A stretch of 5,163 bases of DNA from Burkholderiaceae bacterium (GTDB taxonomy: Bacteria > Pseudomonadota > Gammaproteobacteria > Burkholderiales > Burkholderiaceae_C). The position numbers and the translations under genes were made by a program. The notes beneath the pieces were generated by a model. That model made no database searches and was not told the origin of the DNA. It worked only from the letters and a program-made list of their open reading frames with translations. The first letter of the stretch is position 1; each line of letters starts with the position of its first letter. The DNA lies in contig JAGOBT010000032.1 of assembly GCA_017999135.1 (NCBI GenBank), positions 8,371-13,533 of the forward strand, given 5' to 3'. Positions 1-5,163 of the stretch are shown in pieces.

Positions 1-1
1 C

Positions 2-103
2 GGGGAACTGATCCCCGACCGCCTGCTCAGCCCCGCCGAGGTGCAGTCGCTGTTGAGCCCCCAGCCACACCCTGCACCCGAGCCGCTGCAAGCAGCCGCC
101 TGA
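2..103 (+). CDS. truB: C-terminal end of probable tRNA pseudouridine(55) synthase TruB (5' truncated by window edge)
   Basis: An open frame enters from the left edge and gives 33 residues (starting [18 protein letters not shown]) before TGA at 101-103. No catalytic domain is in view. Two things suggest TruB, which makes pseudouridine 55 in the T-loop of tRNAs. The G-x-L-x-P-x-R-L-L pattern resembles the short C-terminal strand that ends many proteobacterial TruB proteins. The gene also sits directly upstream of typA, as truB does in the Burkholderiales infB-rbfA-truB-typA order. The last residues (Pro/Ala-rich, ending QAAA) are an unstructured tail. The stop lies 18 bases before the typA start, so co-transcription is likely. 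The identity is an inference from context and a short motif; another protein with a similar end cannot be excluded. Confidence 0.55.
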   Translation, partial: GELIPDRLLSPAEVQSLLSPQPHPAPEPLQAAA

Positions 104-111
104 ATCTTCAC

Positions 112-116
112 GAGAA
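112..116 (+). promoter_or_regulatory. Weak Shine-Dalgarno-like site for typA
   Basis: GAGAA lies five bases before the ATG at 122, in the 18-base gap after the upstream stop. It is only a partial match to the anti-SD sequence, but it is the only purine-rich stretch at suitable spacing and it agrees with the start at 122. The gap is too short for an obvious separate promoter. Confidence 0.4.
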
Positions 117-121
117 CCACC

Positions 122-1951
122 ATGACCCTGCAAATCCGCAACATCGCCATCATTGCGCACGTCGACCACGGCAAGACCACGATGGTCGACCAGCTGCTGC
201 GCCAGAGCGGCACCTTCGCCGAACACGAGAAAGTGGTCGACACCGTGATGGACAGCAACGCCATCGAGCGCGAGCGCGGCATCACCATCCTGGCCAAGAA
301 CTGCGCCGTCAGCTGGCAGGGCACGCACATCAACATCGTCGACACCCCGGGCCACGCCGACTTCGGTGGCGAGGTGGAGCGGGCGCTGTCGATGGTCGAC
401 GGCGTGCTGCTGCTGATCGACGCGCAAGAGGGCCCGATGCCGCAGACCCGCTTCGTCACCAAGAAGGCGCTGGCCCTGGGCCTGAAGCCGATCGTGGTGG
501 TGAACAAGGTCGACAAGCCCGGCGCCAAACCCGACGCGGTGATCAATGCCGCCTTCGACCTGTTCGACAAGCTGGGTGCCAATGACGAACAGCTGGACTT
601 CCCGGTGGTCTATGCCTCGGGCATCAACGGCTGGTCCAGCCTGACCGAAGGCGCGGCCGGCGAGCAGTGGGGCCCCGACATGTCGGCCCTGTTCGACACC
701 ATCTTGAAGCATGTGCCGGCGCAGACGGGCGACCCGGCCGCGCCGCTGCAGCTGCAGATCTCGGCGCTGGACTACTCCACCTTCGTCGGCCGCATCGGCG
801 TGGGCCGCATCAGCCAGGGCACCATCAAGCCGGGCATGAACGTGGCCGTGATGGAAGGCCCGGACGGCAAGGCCATCACCGGCCGCATCAACCAGGTGCT
901 GACCTTCCAGGGCCTGGACCGCGTGCAGGTGACCGAAGCCGGCCCGGGCGAGATCGTGCTGATCAACGGCATCGAGGACATCGGCATCGGCGTCACCGTC
1001 ACCGACCCGGCCAACCCGGCGCCGCTGCCGATGCTGAAGGTCGACGAGCCGACGCTGACGATGAACTTCTGCGTCAACACCAGCCCGCTGGCCGGCCGCG
1101 AAGGCAAGTACGTCACCAGCCGCCAGATCTGGGACCGGCTGCAGAAGGAACTGCAGAGCAACGTGGCGCTGCGTGTGTCCGAGACCGACGAGGACGGCAT
1201 CTTCGAGGTGATGGGCCGGGGTGAACTGCACCTGACCATCCTGCTGGAGAACATGCGCCGTGAAGGCTATGAGCTGGCGGTGAGCAAGCCGCGCGTGGTG
1301 TTCCGCACCATCGACGGCGAGAAGTGCGAGCCGATCGAGCTGGTGACGGCCGACGTCGAAGAGATCCACCAGGGTGGCGTGATGAAGGCGCTGGGCGAGC
1401 GCAAGGGCGAGCTGGTGAACATGGAGCCCGATGGCCGCGGCCGCGTGCGCCTGGAGTACCGCATCCCGGCGCGGGGCCTGATCGGCTTCACCAACGAGTT
1501 CCTGAACCTGACCCGCGGCTCGGGCCTGATCAGCAACATCTTCGACGGCTACGAGCCGCACAAGGGCGAGATCGCCGGCCGCAAGAACGGCGTGCTGATC
1601 AGCATGGACGCGGGCGAGATCTTCACCTACGCGCTGGGCAAGCTCGACGACCGCGGCCGCATGTTCGTCAAGGCCAATGACCCGGTCTATGAGGGCATGA
1701 TCGTCGGCATCCACAACCGCGAGAACGATCTGGTGGTCAACGCCACCCGCACCAAGCAGCTGACCAACTTCCGTGTCAGCGGCAAGGAAGACGCGATCAA
1801 GATCACCCCGCCGATCGAGCTGACGCTGGAGTACGGCGTCGAGTTCATCGAGGACGACGAGCTGGTCGAGATCACGCCCAAGTCGGTGCGGGTGCGCAAG
1901 CGCCACCTCAGCGAACACGAGCGTCGGAAAGCGTCGCGCGAAGCAGCATGA
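122..1951 (+). CDS. typA: Ribosome-associated translational GTPase TypA/BipA
   Basis: This 609-residue protein is full length for TypA/BipA (about 600-610). The family are EF-G/LepA-like GTPases that bind the 70S ribosome and act in 50S assembly and in stress and low-temperature adaptation. All G motifs are intact: G1 AHVDHGKTT at 12-20, G2 RGIT at 52-55, G3 DTPGH at 74-78, G4 NKVD at 128-131 and G5-like YASG at 164-167. A beta-barrel domain II follows at about 200-290. Domain III, at about 305-390, includes GRGELHL at 365-371. An EF-G-type domain V spans about 395-480, and the TypA-specific C-terminal domain about 485-609, ending in the basic [14 protein letters not shown] stretch usual for the family. 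The ATG at 122 gives the canonical N-terminus, with the P-loop starting at residue 12. The stop overlaps the next gene's start (ATGA), so the permease is probably translationally coupled. No frameshift or missing residue is seen. Confidence 0.97.
   Translation: MTLQIRNIAIIAHVDHGKTTMVDQLLRQSGTFAEHEKVVDTVMDSNAIERERGITILAKNCAVSWQGTHINIVDTPGHADFGGEVERALSMVDGVLLLIDAQEGPMPQTRFVTKKALALGLKPIVVVNKVDKPGAKPDAVINAAFDLFDKLGANDEQLDFPVVYASGINGWSSLTEGAAGEQWGPDMSALFDTILKHVPAQTGDPAAPLQLQISALDYSTFVGRIGVGRISQGTIKPGMNVAVMEGPDGKAITGRINQVLTFQGLDRVQVTEAGPGEIVLINGIEDIGIGVTVTDPANPAPLPMLKVDEPTLTMNFCVNTSPLAGREGKYVTSRQIWDRLQKELQSNVALRVSETDEDGIFEVMGRGELHLTILLENMRREGYELAVSKPRVVFRTIDGEKCEPIELVTADVEEIHQGGVMKALGERKGELVNMEPDGRGRVRLEYRIPARGLIGFTNEFLNLTRGSGLISNIFDGYEPHKGEIAGRKNGVLISMDAGEIFTYALGKLDDRGRMFVKANDPVYEGMIVGIHNRENDLVVNATRTKQLTNFRVSGKEDAIKITPPIELTLEYGVEFIEDDELVEITPKSVRVRKRHLSEHERRKASREAA
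1948..1951 (+). other. ATGA stop/start overlap joining typA to the permease gene
   Basis: The ATG at 1948-1950 shares two bases with the typA TGA at 1949-1951. Such overlaps usually allow ribosomes finishing the first gene to re-initiate on the second. No strong Shine-Dalgarno sequence precedes this ATG (only weak purines such as CGAAGC), which fits coupling. It is direct sequence evidence that the two genes share a transcript. Confidence 0.8.
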
Positions 1952-2877
1952 CCCACGGCAGGGCCGTCTCGCTGATGCTCCTCGTCACCCTGATGTGGAG
2001 CACGGCGGGGGTGGTCACGCGGCACCTGGAAGCCGCGCGCAGCTTCGAGGTGACGTTCTGGCGCAGCGCCTTCAACGCGCTGGCGCTGGTGGCGGCGTTG
2101 CTGTGGATGCGCGGGCCGCGGTTGTGGGCCGACATCCGCCAGGGTGGGGCGGCGTTGTGGGTGTCGGGCCTGTGCTGGATGGTGATGTACACCAACTTCA
2201 TGCTGGCCATCACCATGACCACCGTGGCCACCGTGCTGGTCACGCTGGCGATCGCGCCGCTGCTGACGGCGCTGTTTGCGCGGGTCTTTCTGCGCCACAC
2301 GCTGCCGACGCGCACCTGGGTGGCCATCGGCGTGGCCGGGCTGGGCATTGCCTGGATGTTCGGCCAGCAGGCCCTGGCGCCGGGCGCGTCGATGACCGGC
2401 GCCCTGGTGGCACTGGGCGTGCCGATCGCCGGTGCCACCAACTGGGTGCTGCTGCAGCACCTCCATCAACGCCACCACCAGCGCCATGCGGCCGACCCAT
2501 CGGTGCAGGCGCCCGACATGCTGCCTGCCGTGCTGATCGGCGCGCTGCTGTCGGCCGCCATCACGCTGCCGATGGCGCTGCCGTTCTCGGCCACGCCGCG
2601 CGACCTGGGCCTGCTGGCCGGGCTGGGCGTGTTCCAGCTGGCCATCCCCTGCCTGCTGGCCGTGGTGCTGACCCGCGTGCTGCCGGCGCCCGAGATCTCG
2701 CTGCTGGCCTTGCTGGAGGTGATCTTCGGCGTGCTGCTGGCCTGGCTGGGCGCCGGCGAGGCGCCCGGCCCGAACGCACTGACGGGCGGCGCGCTGGTGA
2801 TCGGGGCGCTGCTGTTCAATGAATGGCTGGCGCTGCGTGAGCGGCGTGCCGCGCCAGTGACCGGCCTGGCGGCATGA
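1948..2877 (+). CDS. EamA-family (drug/metabolite transporter superfamily) inner-membrane permease
   Basis: A 309-residue, strongly hydrophobic protein with ten predicted membrane helices at about 5-24, 34-53, 69-89, 91-113, 121-139, 148-168, 191-211, 219-239, 247-267 and 274-294. This is the standard two-times-five layout of EamA exporters, which move small metabolites or amino acids across the inner membrane. The N-terminal repeat shows the usual MWSTAGVVTR and FWRSAFNAL segments. The second repeat ends with APEISLLALLEVIFGVLLAW and a nearby GE (270-271), a typical EamA signature. The central loop between helices 6 and 7 is unusual: it holds HLHQRHHQRH at 171-180, five histidines in ten residues. 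The start at 1948 overlaps the typA stop. An internal ATG at 1975 (Met10) has AGGG about 11 bases upstream and is a weaker alternative that would cut close to helix 1. The substrate cannot be told from sequence. The family call is firm; the link to TypA is only operonic. Confidence 0.9.
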   Translation: MTHGRAVSLMLLVTLMWSTAGVVTRHLEAARSFEVTFWRSAFNALALVAALLWMRGPRLWADIRQGGAALWVSGLCWMVMYTNFMLAITMTTVATVLVTLAIAPLLTALFARVFLRHTLPTRTWVAIGVAGLGIAWMFGQQALAPGASMTGALVALGVPIAGATNWVLLQHLHQRHHQRHAADPSVQAPDMLPAVLIGALLSAAITLPMALPFSATPRDLGLLAGLGVFQLAIPCLLAVVLTRVLPAPEISLLALLEVIFGVLLAWLGAGEAPGPNALTGGALVIGALLFNEWLALRERRAAPVTGLAA

Positions 2878-2896
2878 CCGGCGTGGCCACCGCCGG
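2878..2896 (+). other. Short hairpin just after the permease stop (no T-run)
   Basis: CCGGCG at 2878-2883 pairs perfectly with CGCCGG at 2891-2896 around a 7-base loop. It begins at the base after the permease stop codon. No T-rich tract follows, so it is not a convincing intrinsic terminator. It could stabilise the mRNA end or be chance in GC-rich DNA. A weaker GGGT-GAA-ACCC stem (2895-2905) abuts it. Confidence 0.3.
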
Positions 2897-2913
2897 GTGA
2901 AACCCCGAAGCGT

Positions 2914-2931
2914 CGCCATCCGCTGGCGGGG
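2914..2931 (+). promoter_or_regulatory. Hairpin plus G-rich ribosome-binding-like site before the WS/DGAT start
   Basis: CGCCA at 2914-2918 pairs with TGGCG at 2924-2928 around a 5-base loop. The following GGGG (2928-2931) is the best available Shine-Dalgarno-like element, five bases before the ATG at 2937, and its first G is in the stem. The element favours the ATG at 2937 over the ATG at 2949, where nothing similar lies at correct spacing. Whether the hairpin modulates translation is speculative, since stems of this size are common in GC-rich DNA. Confidence 0.3.
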
Positions 2932-2936
2932 CTAGC

Positions 2937-4652
2937 ATGGCCTGCACCATGAAACAGCTCTCCGGCCTGGACGCCACCTTCCTCCACCTCGAGACGCCCG
3001 AGATGCCGATGCACGTCGGCGCCCTGCATGTCTTCGAGATCCCGCCCGGCCAGACCGGCAAGTTCGTCACCCGGCTGCGCGCCCACATCGCCAGCCGGCT
3101 GCCCGCCGCGCCGGTGCTGCGCCGCCGCCTGTGGTGGATGCCGCTGAACCTGGCCAACCCGGCCTGGGTGGACGCCGAACCCGACTTGCGCGAGCACATC
3201 GTCGAGATCAAGCTGCCGCCCTCGGCCAAGCTGGGCGACGGCCTGGCGGCGCTGGAAGCAGCCGTGTCGCAGCTGCACCCGGTGCTGCTGGACCGCAAGC
3301 GGCCGCTGTGGAAGATGCATGTGCTCGAAGGCCTGGCCAATGCGCCTGACGGCAGCCGCCGCGTGGGGCTGTACACCCAGTTCCACCACGCCGCGGTCGA
3401 TGGCCAGGCGGCGGTGGCGCTGGCCCAGGTCATCCTCGATCTGCAGGCCTCCGGGCGCGATCTGGCCATCCGCCCCAGCAGCCGCAGCAAGGTGTTCCAG
3501 CTCGGCTGGCAGGAGATACTGCGCGGGGCGATTGCCAACGAGGCCAGCCAGGTGGCGCAGATCGTCAAGCAGCTGCCCGGCACCGCCAAGGCGCTGGCCG
3601 GTGCGGCCGGTGCGGCGCTGCAGCGCACCCAGCTGCTGGCCGGCGACCAGGCCACGCCGTCCAACCTGACGCTGGCACCGCGCACTGTGCTGAACCAGAG
3701 CGTGGGCGCCGGCCGGGCGTTTGCCGCCATCAGCCTGCCGCTGGACCGGCTGAAGGCCAGCGCCCGCACGCATGAGGCCACGCTCAACGACATCGTGCTG
3801 CTGCTGTGCAGCACCGCGCTGCGGCGCTGGCTGGGCCAGCACGGCGGCGTGCCGCGCAAGAGCCTGGTCGCGGCGGTGCCGATCTCGCTGCGAGCCAAGG
3901 GTGACACCAGTGCCGACAACCAGGCCTCGATGAGCCTGGTCAGCCTGGGCACCCAGGTGGCCGACCTGCGCAAGCGCCTGGCCCACATCAAGCAGGCCAC
4001 CGGCGCGATGAAGGCCACGGTGGGCGGCCTCAAGAGCGTGCTGCCGACCGACTTTCCGTCGATCGGCGTACCCTGGCTGATGGAGGCGCTGACCGCGCTG
4101 TATGGCAAGACCAAGGTGGCCGACCGCATTCCGCAGGTGGCCAACCTGGTGATCAGCAACGTGCCCGGGCCGCCGGTGCCGCTGTACATGGCCGGCGCGC
4201 GCATGACGGCCAACTTTCCGACCAGCATCGTGGTGCACGGCATGGCGCTGAACATCACTGTGCAGAGCTACGACCAGCAGATGGACTTCGGCCTGATGGC
4301 CGATGGCGCGGCCATGCCCGACGTGCGCACCCTGGCCGACGCGCTGCGCGTGGCCTTCGACGACCTGTGTGTGCTCGACGACGAACTGAACGCCCCGCCC
4401 ACCCTGGCCGACACCGGCCGCGCGGTGGCGGCCCAGGCGGGCAAGCGCGTGCAGGGCAGCCTCAGCAGCATGGGCGGCAAGGTCGGCAGCCTGGTGGGTG
4501 GCATGGTGGGCAGCGTGGTCAAGCGGGCGGTGCAGGGCGCCGTCAGCGGGGCGGTGAAGCAGGCGGCCAAGCCGGCCGCCAAGCCGGCACCGGCCGCCCG
4601 CAAGGCCCCGGCCAAGGCCGCAGGAAAGCGGCCCCGTACCATCAAGGCATGA
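2937..4652 (+). CDS. Wax ester synthase / acyl-CoA:diacylglycerol acyltransferase (WS/DGAT) with extended basic C-terminal tail
   Basis: A 571-residue bifunctional acyltransferase that transfers acyl groups from acyl-CoA to long-chain alcohols (wax ester) or diacylglycerol (triacylglycerol) at the membrane/lipid-inclusion surface. The N-terminus LSGLDATFLHLETPEMPMHV (8-27) is the family opening. PLW is at 123-125, and the catalytic HHxxxDG motif reads HHAAVDG at 150-156. ND is at 284-285, VAAVPISLR at 311-319, and SNVPGPPVPLYMAGA at 407-421. DFGLMAD (450-456) lies in the C-terminal WS/DGAT domain. The core ends near 485, close to the usual 450-480 total. The remaining 80-plus residues are extra: a glycine-zipper segment (513-525) and an Ala/Lys/Pro tail (544-571), with no Asp/Glu after Asp492. 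The start at 2937 has GGGG upstream; Met5 (2949) would also give a normal N-terminus. The stop overlaps the hydrolase start. Function is confident; substrate preference and the tail's role are unknown. Confidence 0.93.
   Translation: MACTMKQLSGLDATFLHLETPEMPMHVGALHVFEIPPGQTGKFVTRLRAHIASRLPAAPVLRRRLWWMPLNLANPAWVDAEPDLREHIVEIKLPPSAKLGDGLAALEAAVSQLHPVLLDRKRPLWKMHVLEGLANAPDGSRRVGLYTQFHHAAVDGQAAVALAQVILDLQASGRDLAIRPSSRSKVFQLGWQEILRGAIANEASQVAQIVKQLPGTAKALAGAAGAALQRTQLLAGDQATPSNLTLAPRTVLNQSVGAGRAFAAISLPLDRLKASARTHEATLNDIVLLLCSTALRRWLGQHGGVPRKSLVAAVPISLRAKGDTSADNQASMSLVSLGTQVADLRKRLAHIKQATGAMKATVGGLKSVLPTDFPSIGVPWLMEALTALYGKTKVADRIPQVANLVISNVPGPPVPLYMAGARMTANFPTSIVVHGMALNITVQSYDQQMDFGLMADGAAMPDVRTLADALRVAFDDLCVLDDELNAPPTLADTGRAVAAQAGKRVQGSLSSMGGKVGSLVGGMVGSVVKRAVQGAVSGAVKQAAKPAAKPAPAARKAPAKAAGKRPRTIKA
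4566..4589 (+). repeat. 12-base imperfect tandem repeat encoding AKPA-AKPA
   Basis: GCCAAGCCGGCC (4566-4577) is followed directly by GCCAAGCCGGCA (4578-4589), 11 of 12 bases identical and in frame. It encodes two AKPA units at residues 544-551 of the WS/DGAT tail. This suggests that the low-complexity tail grew by short in-frame duplication, as is typical for histone H1-like tails. Confidence 0.75.
4649..4652 (+). other. ATGA stop/start overlap joining WS/DGAT to the hydrolase gene
   Basis: The ATG at 4649-4651 overlaps the WS/DGAT stop TGA at 4650-4652. AAGG at 4644-4647 is too close for a normal Shine-Dalgarno, and AGGAAAG at 4622-4628 is about 20 bases away, so initiation probably relies on ribosomes terminating on the acyltransferase gene. 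Confidence 0.75.
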
Positions 4653-5163
4653 AACTCCAAGCGAACGGCCTGCAGATCGAGGTGGATGTGCAGGGCCCCG
4701 CCGGCGGCGAGCCGGTGCTGCTGGTCATGGGCCTGGGCATGCAGCTGGTGGCCTGGCCCGAGGAACTGGTGGCCGAGCTGGTGGCGCGCGGCTTCCGCGT
4801 CATCCGCTTCGACAACCGCGACATCGGCCTCAGCCAGGGGCATGACCACCTGGGCATGCCGCGCATGGTGGGCGCGATGCTGCGCTACACGCTGCGCATG
4901 CCGGTGCCCTCGCCCTACACCCTGCGCGACATGGCCGACGACGCGGTGGGCGTGCTCGACGCGCTGGGCATCCCGGCCGCGCATGTGTGCGGTGCGTCGA
5001 TGGGCGGCATGATCGCCCAGCAGATGGCGGTGCGGCACCCGCAGCGGGTGAAGAGCCTCACGCTGATCATGACGACCAGTGGCGCACGCCACCTGCCGCA
5101 GCCCAGCCTGCGGGTGCGCCAGGCGCTGCTGGCCCGGCCGCGCAGCACCGCGGTGGCCGACGT
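4649..5163 (+). CDS. Alpha/beta hydrolase (putative lipase/esterase), 3' end beyond window
   Basis: An open frame of 171 codons runs off the right edge without a stop. It begins MKLQANGLQIEVDVQGPAGG. Features follow in alpha/beta-hydrolase order: strand and oxyanion-hole region VLLVMGLGMQLVAWP (23-37), then FRVIRFDNRDIGLS (49-62), a typical strand-4 segment, then the nucleophile elbow GASMG with Ser117 as predicted catalytic serine, followed by GMIAQQMAVRHPQRVKSLTL. The MGLG...W and FDNRDIGLS pattern is that of the esterase/lipase-like subgroup related to RdmC-type methylesterases and mycobacterial LipG/LipV-type proteins. The acid and histidine of the triad would lie beyond the window. Overlap with the WS/DGAT gene suggests a role in neutral lipid turnover or in acyl supply or release, which is inference. 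The fold and nucleophile are confident; the substrate is not known. Confidence 0.9.
   Translation, partial: MKLQANGLQIEVDVQGPAGGEPVLLVMGLGMQLVAWPEELVAELVARGFRVIRFDNRDIGLSQGHDHLGMPRMVGAMLRYTLRMPVPSPYTLRDMADDAVGVLDALGIPAAHVCGASMGGMIAQQMAVRHPQRVKSLTLIMTTSGARHLPQPSLRVRQALLARPRSTAVAD

Noticed and set aside
667..1224. + strand alternative-frame ORFs inside typA (also 1324-1680)
   Set aside because: They are Arg/Gly/Pro-rich out-of-frame readings within an intact, full-length TypA.
2878..2905. Intrinsic terminator after the permease gene
   Set aside because: Stems are only 4-6 bp and are followed by GAAACCCC-type sequence with no T-run.
1687..2919. 410-codon minus-strand open frame across the typA end and the permease
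   Set aside because: The product is rich in Gln, Arg and His without motifs, and it lies antisense to two genes with clear family signatures and membrane topology.
2466..4258. Long minus-strand open frames (590 and 480 codons) opposite the WS/DGAT gene
   Set aside because: They are by-products of GC-rich codon use on the + strand. The translations are low-complexity (Gln/His/Arg/Ala-rich or Ser/Arg-rich) with no recognisable domain, and they overlap each other and a well-supported gene.
4745..4752. GCTGGTGG octamer matching the E. coli Chi site
   Set aside because: It lies in ordinary coding sequence (Leu-Val codons) of a GC-rich genome, and the E. coli Chi motif is not expected to be meaningful here.
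4268..5092. 274-codon minus-strand open frame across the WS/DGAT tail and hydrolase
   Set aside because: It has a His/Arg/Ala-rich shadow composition and no motifs. The + strand here carries the GASMG hydrolase and an ATGA junction.
1..5163. Search for mobile elements, CRISPR, tRNA/rRNA, phage or defence genes
   Set aside because: No transposase or integrase, no spaced repeats and no cloverleaf-like sequence was seen. Nearly every base lies in one of five + strand genes with similar codon use.

Overview
The window is very GC-rich, fully coding on the + strand, and compactly arranged. It most likely comes from the chromosome of a betaproteobacterium of the order Burkholderiales (Rubrivivax/Leptothrix/Aquincola-like). 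This rests on the strong G/C bias at third codon positions, a probable truB end followed at once by typA (the known Burkholderiales order is infB-rbfA-truB-typA), and a bacterial wax ester synthase/acyl-CoA:diacylglycerol acyltransferase (WS/DGAT). The taxon is inferred, not proven.

Layout, left to right: (1) 2-103, the last 33 codons of a gene that is probably truB (tRNA pseudouridine-55 synthase). (2) 122-1951, typA/bipA, a complete translational GTPase with all G motifs intact. (3) 1948-2877, a ten-helix EamA-type (drug/metabolite transporter superfamily) permease whose start codon overlaps the typA stop (ATGA). (4) 2878-2936, a 59-base gap with two short hairpins but no T-run. (5) 2937-4652, a WS/DGAT with the HHxxxDG active-site motif and an unusual basic C-terminal extension. 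(6) 4649-5163, the first 171 codons of an alpha/beta hydrolase with a GASMG nucleophile elbow. It overlaps the WS/DGAT stop by ATGA and runs off the right edge.

All genes point the same way. Gaps are 18 and 59 bases, there are two 4-base stop/start overlaps, and no intrinsic terminator is visible, so one transcript could cover the whole window. Functionally there are two blocks: a conserved translation block (truB-typA, with the permease attached by overlap) and a neutral-lipid block (an acyltransferase that makes wax ester or triacylglycerol plus a coupled putative lipase/esterase).

I see no mobile element, CRISPR array, tRNA, rRNA or phage signature, and no clearly new system. The most interesting item is the C-terminal tail of the WS/DGAT. 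It has a glycine-zipper segment (GxxxGxxxGxxxG) followed by an Ala/Lys/Pro-rich tail like those of histone H1 and PhaF-type phasins, with no acidic residue in its last 79 positions. It could anchor the enzyme to lipid inclusions, to DNA, or to itself.
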